Assembly: GCA_021808285.1 (NCBI GenBank)
Contig: JAKBBV010000001.1
Location: forward strand, 1-64,000
Length of the DNA: 64,000 nucleotides
Source: Pseudomonadota bacterium
GTDB lineage: Bacteria > Pseudomonadota > Alphaproteobacteria > Caulobacterales > Caulobacteraceae
Reading direction: 5' to 3'
The notes under the pieces were generated by a model, which saw nothing but the letters and a program-made list of their open reading frames with translations, was not told the origin of the DNA and made no database searches. Positions 54,441 to 62,943 of this stretch are shown here, in pieces (the stretch's first letter is position 1; each line of letters starts with the position of its first letter). A program made the position numbers and the translations under genes.

Positions 54441-55277
54441 TCAGATTGCGCGGGCGATCAGCTCCACCGGCGCGAGGATGTCGGCCTCCAGAAGGGCGAT
54501 GAGGTGGGCCGTGCGGCGCGGTGTGTCGGGGCCCATGATGAGGTGCAGACCAAGCGCCGGGGGGGCATCTCCGCCGGGGGCGGACGGCGCGCGCAGACGC
54601 CGCAAGGCGTCCAGGGCGAAGTCGCGGCGGCATCGACGGGCCTCCACCGCGAAGCCGGCGGCGTCCAGGGCCGCGAGGTAGGTCTGCGGCTGCGCGACGA
54701 AGCTGACCTCCGGACCGGAGGCCCAGGGCAGGGGAAAACGCAGCTCGCCCTGCGCCGGACCGCGCATGACGTCATAGATCCCCAGCCGCGCGCCGGGCCG
54801 CAGGACCCGCCGGATCTCGCCGAACAGGCGGAGCTTGTCGGCGATGTTCATGCCCACGTGCAGCATATAGGCGCCGTCGAAGGCGCCGTGCTCGAAGGGC
54901 ATGTCGAGCGCGCTGCCTTCGAGATAGCGGGTGCGATCGGCCAGACCCACAGCCCTGGAGAGCGCCCGCGCGGTCTCGACGAAGGCGGGCGTCAGGTCGA
55001 GGCCGGTGACGTGGCAGGCGGCTTCGCCGGCGAAATGGCGCGAGGGCCCGCCAAGTCCTGAGCCGATGTCCAGCAGGCGGCTCTCGGGAGCGAAGGCGAG
55101 CTGGGTCGAAAGTTCGAGGGTCGCCTGGCGCCCGCCGATATGGAACTCGTCCAGGGGTGCGAGGTCGGCGGGGGTGAGGGCGTTCAGATCCTTGCCCGCG
55201 GCGGCCAGGGCCCCGAGCACGGTCTGGGTGAGGGCGCTTCGCCCGTAATGGGCGGCGACGGCGGGGGCTTCATCCAT
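54441..55277 (-). CDS. Class I SAM-dependent methyltransferase
   Basis: 278 residues from MDEAPAVAAHYGRSALTQTV. Motif I is RLLDIGSGLGGPSRHFAG (about residues 67-84), followed by HVTGLDLTPAFVETARAL and LEGSALDMPFEHGAFDGAYM. It resembles the sarcosine/dimethylglycine or gamma-tocopherol type methyltransferases with DEFHIGGRQAT before motif I. The substrate is unknown. Its start is 7 bases beyond the SHOCT-like gene stop, so it is the last of a four-gene transcript. Confidence 0.85.
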   Translation of the reverse strand: MDEAPAVAAHYGRSALTQTVLGALAAAGKDLNALTPADLAPLDEFHIGGRQATLELSTQLAFAPESRLLDIGSGLGGPSRHFAGEAACHVTGLDLTPAFVETARALSRAVGLADRTRYLEGSALDMPFEHGAFDGAYMLHVGMNIADKLRLFGEIRRVLRPGARLGIYDVMRGPAQGELRFPLPWASGPEVSFVAQPQTYLAALDAAGFAVEARRCRRDFALDALRRLRAPSAPGGDAPPALGLHLIMGPDTPRRTAHLIALLEADILAPVELIARAI

Positions 55278-55284
55278 GAGACGC

Positions 55285-55710
55285 CTATTCGCAGAAAACG
55301 CGCACCTTGGCGCGGTCGGAGGCGACATCGACGCTGAGTTCGCCGATCTGGTCGATCAGGGCCTCGAGATTCTCCGGACGGAGCTGATTGATGTCGAAGT
55401 CCACGCCCTGGCGGCGTATGGCGGCGTTGATCTCATCGCGGGTGCGCTCGGGCATCAGGCTGGAGAAGCGGACCCCGGCGCGCAGGAGCTGCATGGGCAC
55501 ACGCACATTGACCTTGCCGCCGCGCCGACCTTCCTCGTCCGAATCCACCACCACCCGCAGATAGCGATAGCGGCGTGGCGGGGGCTGTGCGCCGACGGGC
55601 CCGGCTTCGGGGGCCGGACGCTCCAGGGCGGCGAGCAGGCGTTCGGCCTCATCGGCGGTGACCTTGCCCTGGGCCAGAAGGTCGAGGACGGAGCGGGCGT
55701 CAGGGGTCAT
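55285..55710 (-). CDS. SHOCT-like/DUF4097-leader-type small protein
   Basis: 141 residues. The N-terminal MTPDARSVLDLLAQGKVTAD followed by EAERLLAALE is the short helix pair seen at the start of YvlB-like and SHOCT-like proteins. A linker follows, then a domain with YRYLRVVVDSDEEGRRGGKV, VNVRVPMQLLRAGVRFSSL and a C-terminal helix-rich part. No enzyme motifs. It follows the DUF2089 and membrane genes in one unit, a set that often acts in envelope-stress or sigma-factor-like regulation (inference). Confidence 0.7.
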   Translation of the reverse strand: MTPDARSVLDLLAQGKVTADEAERLLAALERPAPEAGPVGAQPPPRRYRYLRVVVDSDEEGRRGGKVNVRVPMQLLRAGVRFSSLMPERTRDEINAAIRRQGVDFDINQLRPENLEALIDQIGELSVDVASDRAKVRVFCE

Positions 55711-55721
55711 GACGGGCCTTT

Positions 55722-56069
55722 CTAGATAAAGCGCAGATTGAGCCGGGCGCGCGGAGTTGCCACCTGGATCGCGGTCCCGGACAGGGCGAAGACAAGGCCG
55801 ATGAGGGCCAACACGGCGCGCCCGGGGGGCACGCCGCGGCGGGAAAGGGCGGGGGCGGCGATCAGGGCGGCGATCAGGAGGAGGGGAAGGGAGAGGACGA
55901 CCAGGGCCGAGGTCGGCGCCCAGAGACTGAGCCGGCGCGGATGGCGGGGCCGAAGCCGTCTCGGGGCGGACGCCTCGCCCAGCCGGGCCCCCTCCCCCGC
56001 GTTCCGCGGTCCCCGTCCCCCGTACAGACGGGGGAGGATCAGGCGGCGCGGAGGGGAAGCGACGCTCAT
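55722..56069 (-). CDS. Small membrane protein with a repeat-derived N-terminus
   Basis: 115 residues. The start overlaps the DUF2089 stop (ATGA at 56066-56069). Residues about 10-28 (LILPRLYGGRGPRNAGEGAR) are translated from a copy of the GC-rich repeat. Then comes a basic linker and two membrane helices (WAPTSALVVLSLPLLLIAAL, then RAVLALIGLVFALSGTAI). Unrepeated relatives of this operon would be expected to start closer to the helices. No function recognised. Confidence 0.6.
   Translation of the reverse strand: MSVASPPRRLILPRLYGGRGPRNAGEGARLGEASAPRRLRPRHPRRLSLWAPTSALVVLSLPLLLIAALIAAPALSRRGVPPGRAVLALIGLVFALSGTAIQVATPRARLNLRFI
55986..56040 (-). repeat. GC-rich double-hairpin repeat inside a coding frame
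   Basis: CCCCCTCCCCCGCGTTCCGC, GGTCCCCGTCCCCCG and GACGGGGGAGGATC, the same family as at 41.8-46.4 kb but wholly within the open frame 55722-56069. Its length (55 bases) plus flanks keeps the frame open, so it is tolerated as a protein insert. Confidence 0.75.
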
Positions 56070-56464
56070 GCGAGCCTCTCCAGGGCGGCGATGGCGGCGG
56101 CGGCGGTGATCTCGCCGGCGGCGAGGCGCGCCAGGATGTCGCGGCGCGCGTCGGTTGGCGCGGGAGAAGGCTCCTCCACCTCCACCGGGCCGAAGTCGAG
56201 ATGGGCGGCGATGCGATTCAGCCGCGACTTCACCGTGGGATAGCTGACGCCGAACACCTGCTCCATCTCCTTGATCGAGCCGTGGGCGCGCAGGAAAGCG
56301 GCGACGAACACCTGATCCTCGCCGGAGAGCGAGGCCAGTCGCGGCGGGACAAAGGCGCCCTCGATCACCACGCCGCGACCAGGAAGACGGACCCGCTCGA
56401 CCTGGAAGGCCTCGCCCCGGGTCAGGTCGACAAGCTCGCTCCAGTCATGTGGCGCATCGGCCAT
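56066..56464 (-). CDS. DUF2089 family regulator
   Basis: 132 residues with AGGAG 8 bases before the ATG. LSGEDQVFVAAFLRAHGSIK, then EMEQVFGVSYPTVKSRLNRI, is a helix-turn-helix and the hallmark of DUF2089. The C-terminal helix (RDILARLAAGEITAAAAIAA) repeats the short helical pair also found at the start of the SHOCT-like protein. Likely a DNA-binding regulator of this operon. Translation is coupled to the membrane protein gene through ATGA. Confidence 0.8.
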   Translation of the reverse strand: MADAPHDWSELVDLTRGEAFQVERVRLPGRGVVIEGAFVPPRLASLSGEDQVFVAAFLRAHGSIKEMEQVFGVSYPTVKSRLNRIAAHLDFGPVEVEEPSPAPTDARRDILARLAAGEITAAAAIAALERLA

Positions 56465-56738
56465 GGGTTTGGCTCCTGTCTTGGTGAGATATTAACAATA
56501 GCAATTGAATAATCAAGTTATTTAATTTTTTCCCGTCAAAAACTCTCGTTTCTGGATATTCACCTCTCATCCTCCCCCATGAACATGGGGGAGGGGACCC
56601 CGAAGGGTGGAGGGGGCTTCAGGAGGGCGCGGCGGTCGGGCCTGGCGCGGCGCAGCCTCACGGAGAGGCCTCGTCCGTGCGAGCCCCCACCACCGCGCTC
56701 CGCGGTCCCCTCCCCCGTGAACGGGGGAGGAGAGGGCG
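56465..56738. other. AT-rich promoter region and repeat pair upstream of the DUF2089 operon
   Basis: 274 bases. Positions 56488-56545 are the most A+T-rich patch in the window (TTAACAATAGCAATTGAATA, then TTATTTAATTTTTT). They probably hold the operon promoter and an operator: CAATTG and offset ATTGAATAATCAAG half-sites. The rest is an inverted pair of GC-rich repeats and the end of the pirin gene's transcript. Confidence 0.5.
56568..56735. repeat. GC-rich double-hairpin repeat, inverted pair before the pirin gene
   Basis: Reverse copy 56568-56621 (ATCCTCCCCCATGAACATGG, GGGAGGGGACCCCGAAGGGT) and forward copy 56681-56735 (CCCCCACCACCGCGCTCCGC, GGTCCCCTCCCCCG, CGGGGGAGGA). They are separated by about 60 unrelated bases, and the forward copy ends 3 bases before the pirin stop codon. 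Confidence 0.8.
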
Positions 56739-57632
56739 TCAGCCGGTCTTGAGCCGGGCGCCGGGAGGGTCGGGAGGAAGGGGGATGAACTCGCCGGAGT
56801 CGAGGTCGGGCAGCTTCATGCGCCCGGCGCGCCAGTCGGCCTTGGCCTGGGCGATCCGATCGGCCGAGGAGGAGACGAAGTTCCAGTCGAGGAAGCGCGG
56901 GCCCAGCGGCTCGCCCCCCAGGAGCATGATCTCGCAGGGCTCGAGCGCGGTGAAGACCGGCGAACCGGGCCCCAGAATGGCCATCTGGCCGGGCTCCAGC
57001 GCCTGGCCTTCGACCTCCGCCCGGCCGGAGACGATGAAGGCGGCGCGTTCGGGATAGTCGGCCGAGAGCTGGGCCTGGGCTCCGGTTTCCAGGCGCCAGT
57101 GGACATAGAACAGCGGCGAATGGGTGCGAACGGGCGCGCGGGCTCCGAACGCCTCGCCGGCGATCAGGCGGGCCCACAGGCCGCCGCCCTCATAGGTGGG
57201 GAGCTCGGCCGCGCCGTGGTGAAAGAAGGCGGGATCGGTCTCCTCGTCCTTCTGCGGCAGGGCGACCCAGGCCTGGAGTCCGTGCAGCGTCCCGCCATCG
57301 CGGCGCAGGGTCTCGAACCGCTCCGAGTGGGTCACGCCGCGCCCGGCCACCATCCAGTTCACCTCGCCCGGGTGGATGGCGATGTCCGAGCCCACGCTGT
57401 CGCGATGGGTGATCTCGCCGGCGAAGAGATAGGTGAGGGTGGAGAGGCCGATATGGGGGTGGGGACGCACGTCCAGGCCGCGATCGAACCCCGCCTCGAA
57501 GCGCTTGGGGCCCATATGATCGAAAAAGACGAACGGACCGACGCTGCGCCGCGCCGCCCGGGGCAGGGCGCGGCCGACCTGGAAACCGCCGCCGATATCG
57601 TGGGGCCGCGCCTCGAAGACGTCGAGGATCAC
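56739..57632 (-). CDS. Pirin family protein (bicupin)
   Basis: 297 residues. The N-terminal cupin has the metal ligands in RPHPHIGLSTLTYLFAGEIT and EVNWMVAGRGVTHSERF; the C-terminal cupin starts near LFYVHWRLETGAQAQLSADY. Bacterial pirins act as quercetin 2,3-dioxygenases or as redox-linked regulators of metabolic enzymes; the role here is open. Its ATG overlaps the Lrp-type regulator stop by 4 bases, so the two share a transcript. Confidence 0.9.
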   Translation of the reverse strand: MILDVFEARPHDIGGGFQVGRALPRAARRSVGPFVFFDHMGPKRFEAGFDRGLDVRPHPHIGLSTLTYLFAGEITHRDSVGSDIAIHPGEVNWMVAGRGVTHSERFETLRRDGGTLHGLQAWVALPQKDEETDPAFFHHGAAELPTYEGGGLWARLIAGEAFGARAPVRTHSPLFYVHWRLETGAQAQLSADYPERAAFIVSGRAEVEGQALEPGQMAILGPGSPVFTALEPCEIMLLGGEPLGPRFLDWNFVSSSADRIAQAKADWRAGRMKLPDLDSGEFIPLPPDPPGARLKTG

Positions 57633-58141
57633 GCCGCCCGGTCCGCGCGGGTGGGCGCCAGATAGGGCGTGACGAGGCCCAGGGGCGCGGCGGTGGAGTT
57701 CTTCACCGAGCGAATGACAATGCGGCTCTCAATATTGGAGACGAGGCCGAGCGCCAGCATCTTGTCGCGCAGGAAGTCGTCGAAGGCGTGCATGTCGCGC
57801 GTGACGATGCGCAGTTCGTAGTCGGCGGCGCCGGTGACCGTGGCGCACTGCACCACTTCGGGCCAGGCGAAGACCGCCTTCTCGAAGGTGTCCAGGTTCT
57901 GTTTGGTGGGCAGGGACAGCTTGACCGTGCAGTAGACCTCGAAGGTGAGGCCGAGTTTCTCCTTGTCGAGAATGGTCACCCGGCGCTGGATGATGCCCTC
58001 CTCCTCCAGGCGCTTGATGCGCCGCCAGCACGGGCTGGAGGAGAGCCCGACCCGCTCGGCGATCTCGGCCACGGAGAGAGAGGCGTCGGTCTGGATCAAA
58101 TCGAGGATGCGGGCGCCGACAGGATCGAGGGTCTCGGACAT
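57629..58141 (-). CDS. Lrp/AsnC family transcriptional regulator
   Basis: 170 residues. The N-terminal helix-turn-helix (ARILDLIQTDASLSVAEIAE, RVGLSSSPCWRRIKRLEEEG) is followed by the RAM ligand-binding domain (VYCTVKLSLPTKQNLDTFEK, VTGAADYELRIVTRDMHAF). It responds to amino acids or their keto acids. It is divergent from the indolepyruvate oxidoreductase with 146 bases between starts. Regulation of that enzyme by an aromatic amino or keto acid is therefore likely (inference). Confidence 0.92.
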   Translation of the reverse strand: MSETLDPVGARILDLIQTDASLSVAEIAERVGLSSSPCWRRIKRLEEEGIIQRRVTILDKEKLGLTFEVYCTVKLSLPTKQNLDTFEKAVFAWPEVVQCATVTGAADYELRIVTRDMHAFDDFLRDKMLALGLVSNIESRIVIRSVKNSTAAPLGLVTPYLAPTRADRAA

Positions 58142-58287
58142 ATTATGCCTTTTTTGGCGCGCAAAGCCGCATCTTCGTGCCGTGAACTTTGGCCGAGCCG
58201 GGAAAAATCAGCAAGCGTTTCCTGGCGTTCGGCCACATCTTCGGCCTTCGTGTCCTAGCGCCATCACATCGCTCATCGGGAGGAGCC

Positions 58288-61200
58288 GTGCGGCACACCG
58301 ACGTCACGCTCGACGACAAATATGCCCTCGAAGAGGGCCGGGTGTTCATCACCGGCGTCCAGGCCCTGTTGCGGGTCCTGATCGATCAGTCCCGGCGCGA
58401 CGCCGCCGCGGGACTGAACACGGCGGGGTTCGTCTCCGGCTATCGCGGCTCTCCCCTGGGTGGACTGGACCAGCAGGCGGAGCGCGCCAAGGCCTTCCTG
58501 GCGCCGCGAAACATCCTCTTCCGCGAGGCCATCAACGAGGATCTGGGCGCCACGGCGGTATGGGGCACGCAGCAGGTGAACCTCTTCCCAGGCGCCCGCC
58601 ACGATGGCGTCTTTGGCATGTGGTACGGCAAGGCCCCGGGCGTGGACCGCACCGGCGACGCCTTCCGCCACGCCAATTTCGCCGGGACCTGGGCCAAGGG
58701 CGGGGTGCTGGCGGTGGCCGGCGACGACCATGCCTGCAAGTCCTCCACCCTGCCGTCCCAATCCGAATATGCCTTCCAGGACCTGGAGATGCCGGTCCTC
58801 GCCCCCGCCGACGTCCAGGAGGTGCTGGACTATGGCCTGATCGGCTATGCCCTGTCGCGCTTCTCGGGGCTCTGGGTCGGGCTGATCGCACTCGCCGACA
58901 CCATGGATTCGGGGGCGACCATCGCGGTCGGGCGCCAGCGCGGCGCGGTCGTCACGCCCGACGCCTTCCCCCTGCCGCCGGGGGGGCTGGGCATCCGCCT
59001 CAAGGACCAGCCCATGGACAAGGAGCGGCGCCTGCGCCTGCATCGCCTGCCCGCGGCCCTGGCCTTCGCTCGCGCCAACAGCCTCGACCGCACGGTCCTC
59101 GCCTCGCCCCGGGCGCGGCTGGGGGTGGCGGCGCATGGCCAGGCCTGGGCCGACGTGCTCGAAGCTCTCTCCGCCATGGGACTGTCACTGGAGGAGGCGG
59201 CCGCTCTCGGCCTGTCGCTCTACAAGGTGGGCATGCCCTGGCCGCTGGAGCCCACCGGCCTTCGCGCCTTTGCCTCGGGTCTGGAGACCCTGCTGGTGGT
59301 GGAGCACAAGCGCCCGATCCTGGAGAGCCAGGTCCGCGCCGCGCTCTACGAGCTTCCCGCCCACGCCCAGCCGCGGGTCATCGGCAAGGTGGACGAGCAA
59401 GGCCACCCCCTGCTCTCGCAACTGGGCGCCGTCTCGGTGGCCGAGATCGCTTTGGCCATCGCCGACCGCCTGCCGCCCGGCCCGCACATGGAGCGGGTGC
59501 ACGCCTATCTCGACCGAGTCTCGGCCGCCGGCATGGCCGCGGTGACCCTGGCCTCGGACCAGACGCGAAAGCCCTTCTTCTGCTCGGGCTGTCCGCACAA
59601 CACCTCCACCCGCCTGCCCGAGGGCTCGCGCGCCCTGGCCGGGATCGGCTGCCACTACATGGCCAGCTTCAACGACCCTAACACGGACCTGACGAGCCAT
59701 ATGGGCGGGGAGGGCCTGACCTGGTCCGGCGCCGCGCCGTTCACGGACGAGCCGCATGTCTTCGTCAATCTGGGCGATGGGACCTACAACCACTCCGGGT
59801 CCCTGGCCATTCGCGGCTCGATCGCGATGAAGGCCAATATCACCTACAAGCTGCTCTTCAACGACGCCGTCGCCATGACCGGGGGGCAGCAGGCCGAAAG
59901 CGGCTTCACTGTGCCCCAGATCACCCGCCAGCTGGCCGCCGAGGGGGTGAGCCGCACGGTGATCGTGGCCGACGATGTCAACCGGTATGACGGCGTGAAG
60001 GACCTCGCGCCGGGCGTCGAGGTGCATCCCCGCTCCGAGCTGATCGCCGTGCAGAAGGCCCTGCGCGAGGCCGGCGGCGTGAGCGTGCTCATCTATGACC
60101 AGGTCTGCGCCACAGAGAAGCGTCGACGGCGCAAGCGCGGGCGCATGGCGGCGGCCCCGCGCCGCGTGTTCATCAATCCGCTGGTGTGCGAGGGCTGCGG
60201 CGACTGCTCGGCGGCCTCCAACTGCATTTCGGTCGAACCGCTGGAGACGCCCTTCGGCCGCAAACGCAAGATCGACCAGTCGACCTGCAATCAGGACTAT
60301 TCCTGCGTCGACGGCTTCTGCCCCTCCTTCGTCACCCTGGAGGGGGCCGAGCCGGTCAGGGCGACGGCGCGCCCGGCGCTCACGGCCGAGTCCACGCCCC
60401 TGCCGCAGATGGCCGAATTCGACAGTATACGTAATATTCTCCTCACCGGAGTGGGCGGGACGGGCGTGACCACCACCGCCTCGATCCTGGCCATGGCCGC
60501 CCATATCGACGGTTTCGCCGCCAGCGTGGTGGATATGACGGGGCTGGCCCAGAAGGGGGGAGCGGTGTTCAGCCATGTGCGCCTGGCCCCGCGCGAGGAC
60601 CAGGCGGTGCGCGGCCGCGTGCCCGCCGCCAGCGCCCATCTGGTGGTCGCCTGCGACGCCCTGGTGGCCGCCAGTCCGGAGGCTCTCGCGCTCTACGCCA
60701 AGGACCGCACCGTGGCGCTGGCCAATCACGATCTCCTGCCCACGGCCGATTTCGTCTCGGACCGCGACGCGAGGTTCGAGGCCGTCCCGCTGGAGCGCGC
60801 CCTCTCCGCCGCCTGCCGCGACTTCGCCGCCTGTCCGGCGGCCCAGATCGCCGAGCGGGAGCTCGGCGACACGGTGTTCGCAAATATGATCATGCTGGGC
60901 TTCGCCTGGCAGAAAGGTCTGATCCCGGTCTCCAGTCGCGCTCTCTATCGCGCCATCGCCCTGAATGGCGTCGCCCGGGAGGCCAATCTTCAGGCGTTCG
61001 AGCTGGGTCGCATCTTCGCCCATGATCCCGCCAGCCTGTCGCAGGACGCCGCGGGAACCGTCCCCGCCCCGGAGACAGAAGATCTCGACGCCCTGATCGC
61101 GCGGCGCGAGGCCGAACTGGTCGCCTATCAGGACGCCGCCTACGCCCGCCGCTACCGGGAGCGGATCGACCGCCTGCGGGATGCCGAAGCCCGCCAGGGC

Positions 61201-61719
61201 GCCGATCCGGAGGCGAGCGGGGCCGCAACCCGCGCCGCAGCCCATCAGCTGTTCCGCCTCATGGCCATCAAGGACGAATATGAGGTCGCCCGTCTGTATA
61301 CGGATGGTCGTTTCGCCAAGGCTCTCGGCGAGACCCTGACCGGGGGCGCGGCCAAGGTCTGGCTGTCGCCGCCCCTGCTGGCTCCCAAGGATGAGGCGGG
61401 CAAGCCGCGCAAGATGGCCTTTGGGGCCTGGACGCTCACCGGACTCTTCCCGATCCTCGCCCGGCTCAAGGGTCTGCGCGGCGGCCCGCTCGACCTCTTC
61501 GGCGCCAGCGAAGAGCGGCGCCAGGAGCGCCGGCTGCTGGCCGATTACGAGGCGGCGCTGGATCGGCTGACCGCGGGTCTGACGCCAGAGCGAGCGAATC
61601 TCGCCGTGGAGATCGCCCGCGCGCCCGGGTCGGTGCGGGGCTTTGGCCATGTCAAGCTCAAGGCCCTCCAGGCCTTCCGCCCCCGCTTCGAGGAGCTGCT
61701 CGCCCGCTGGGAGGGGTGA
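58288..61719 (+). CDS. Indolepyruvate ferredoxin oxidoreductase, fused alpha-beta type
   Basis: 1143 residues from the GTG at 58288 (GGGAGGAG upstream). It begins TDVTLDDKYALEEGRVFITG. The first half binds thiamine diphosphate, with FFCSGCPHNTSTRLPEGSRA and NLGDGTYNHSGSLAIRGSIA. An iron-sulfur segment follows (VCEGCGDCSAASNCISVEP, then STCNQDYSCVDGFCPSF). The gamma-type domain has ILLTGVGGTGVTTTASILAM. The enzyme decarboxylates aryl- or branched-chain pyruvates to acyl-CoA, passing electrons to ferredoxin. It is divergent from an Lrp regulator. Confidence 0.93.
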   Translation: MRHTDVTLDDKYALEEGRVFITGVQALLRVLIDQSRRDAAAGLNTAGFVSGYRGSPLGGLDQQAERAKAFLAPRNILFREAINEDLGATAVWGTQQVNLFPGARHDGVFGMWYGKAPGVDRTGDAFRHANFAGTWAKGGVLAVAGDDHACKSSTLPSQSEYAFQDLEMPVLAPADVQEVLDYGLIGYALSRFSGLWVGLIALADTMDSGATIAVGRQRGAVVTPDAFPLPPGGLGIRLKDQPMDKERRLRLHRLPAALAFARANSLDRTVLASPRARLGVAAHGQAWADVLEALSAMGLSLEEAAALGLSLYKVGMPWPLEPTGLRAFASGLETLLVVEHKRPILESQVRAALYELPAHAQPRVIGKVDEQGHPLLSQLGAVSVAEIALAIADRLPPGPHMERVHAYLDRVSAAGMAAVTLASDQTRKPFFCSGCPHNTSTRLPEGSRALAGIGCHYMASFNDPNTDLTSHMGGEGLTWSGAAPFTDEPHVFVNLGDGTYNHSGSLAIRGSIAMKANITYKLLFNDAVAMTGGQQAESGFTVPQITRQLAAEGVSRTVIVADDVNRYDGVKDLAPGVEVHPRSELIAVQKALREAGGVSVLIYDQVCATEKRRRRKRGRMAAAPRRVFINPLVCEGCGDCSAASNCISVEPLETPFGRKRKIDQSTCNQDYSCVDGFCPSFVTLEGAEPVRATARPALTAESTPLPQMAEFDSIRNILLTGVGGTGVTTTASILAMAAHIDGFAASVVDMTGLAQKGGAVFSHVRLAPREDQAVRGRVPAASAHLVVACDALVAASPEALALYAKDRTVALANHDLLPTADFVSDRDARFEAVPLERALSAACRDFAACPAAQIAERELGDTVFANMIMLGFAWQKGLIPVSSRALYRAIALNGVAREANLQAFELGRIFAHDPASLSQDAAGTVPAPETEDLDALIARREAELVAYQDAAYARRYRERIDRLRDAEARQGADPEASGAATRAAAHQLFRLMAIKDEYEVARLYTDGRFAKALGETLTGGAAKVWLSPPLLAPKDEAGKPRKMAFGAWTLTGLFPILARLKGLRGGPLDLFGASEERRQERRLLADYEAALDRLTAGLTPERANLAVEIARAPGSVRGFGHVKLKALQAFRPRFEELLARWEG

Positions 61720-61769
61720 AAGGCGCCGCGCCGGTTCCGTTTGCCGCCGGATTCCGTTAGGCGGGGCGG

Positions 61770-62894
61770 ATGAGTTTCGATTTCGATGCGGCGGTGGTGG
61801 GCGCGGGCGCTGTGGGCCTGGCCGCCGCCTATGCCCTCTGCCAGCGCGGCATGAGCGTGGTGGTGCTGGAGCGCGAGGCGGCCATCGGCCAGGGCGTCTC
61901 GGCGCGCAATTCCGAAGTCATCCACGCTGGGCTCTATTATCCCACCGGATCGCTCAAGGCGCGGCTGTGCGTGGCCGGACGCCGGGCGCTCTACGCCTTC
62001 CTGGAGACGCGCCACATCGCCTTCAGCCGCTGCGGCAAGCTGGTGGTCGCCGCCGAGGACGACCAGATCCCGCGCCTGGAGGCGATTCTCGACCAGGCCC
62101 GGACCAACGATGTCGAAGGTATGGAGTTGATCTCCGGCGCCGCGGCTATGGCCCTGGAGCCCGGCCTTTTCGCCCGCGCCGCCCTGGTCTCTCCAGAAAG
62201 CGGGGTCTTCGACAGCCACGGCTATATGCTGGCCCTGCGCGGCGAGATCGAGGCCGCTGGCGGGGCGGTGGTGTGCGCCACGCCGTTCGAGGGAGCGAGG
62301 CCGCGCGAGGGCGGGGGGTTCGACCTCCTCGCCGGGGGCGAGGCGCCGGCGGAGCTCAGCGTGGGGCGGCTGATCCTGGCGGCGGGCCTCGGCGCCCAGG
62401 CCGCGGCGGCGCGGGTGGAGGGCTTCCCCGTCGACCAGATCCCCGCGCGTCATTTCGGCAAGGGGGTCTATTTTCGCCTCAGCGGCAAGGCGCCCTTCAG
62501 TCGCCTGATCTATCCGCCGCCGATCCCCGGCGCGCTAGGCACCCACTATCGCCGCGATCTGGGCGGGCAGGGGGTGTTCGGCCCCGACCTCGCTTTCGTC
62601 GAGAGCGAGGATTACAGCGTCGACCCGGCGCGGGCCGAAGGGTTCTATGCCTATGTCCGCCGCTTCTGGCCGGGCCTTCCGGATGGCGCGCTCCTGCCCG
62701 ACTATGCCGGGATCAGGCCCAAGATCCACGGTCCGGGCGAACCGCAGCCGGACTTCCGCGTCGACACCGCCGACCGCCATGGCCTTCCGGGCCTGATCGC
62801 CATGTTCGGCATCGAGAGCCCGGGATTGACCTCATCCCTGGCCCTGGGCGCCCTGGCCGCCGCCCGTCTGGAGGGCGAGACCGACCCAGCCTGA
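61770..62894 (+). CDS. FAD-dependent oxidoreductase, L-2-hydroxyglutarate dehydrogenase-like
   Basis: 374 residues. An N-terminal Rossmann motif, AAVVGAGAVGLAAAYALCQR, then VVLEREAAIGQGVSARNSEV and IHAGLYYPTGSLKARLCVAG are typical of the LhgO/DadA-like group. FPVDQIPARHFGKGVYFRLS and GIESPGLTSSLALG complete it. Known relatives oxidise L-2-hydroxyglutarate or glycine-type substrates and feed the quinone pool. It starts 50 bases after the indolepyruvate oxidoreductase, probably the same transcript, so a 2-hydroxyacid tied to keto-acid catabolism fits. Confidence 0.88.
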   Translation: MSFDFDAAVVGAGAVGLAAAYALCQRGMSVVVLEREAAIGQGVSARNSEVIHAGLYYPTGSLKARLCVAGRRALYAFLETRHIAFSRCGKLVVAAEDDQIPRLEAILDQARTNDVEGMELISGAAAMALEPGLFARAALVSPESGVFDSHGYMLALRGEIEAAGGAVVCATPFEGARPREGGGFDLLAGGEAPAELSVGRLILAAGLGAQAAAARVEGFPVDQIPARHFGKGVYFRLSGKAPFSRLIYPPPIPGALGTHYRRDLGGQGVFGPDLAFVESEDYSVDPARAEGFYAYVRRFWPGLPDGALLPDYAGIRPKIHGPGEPQPDFRVDTADRHGLPGLIAMFGIESPGLTSSLALGALAAARLEGETDPA

Positions 62895-62943
62895 ACGACG
62901 CCCGTCCGGCGTCTGGCCCCAGGCCGCGCGGGCCCGCGCCACC

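Noticed and set aside
59185-61650. An 821-codon frame antisense to the indolepyruvate oxidoreductase gene
   Set aside because: A shadow of a fully supported gene with iron-sulfur and thiamine motifs.
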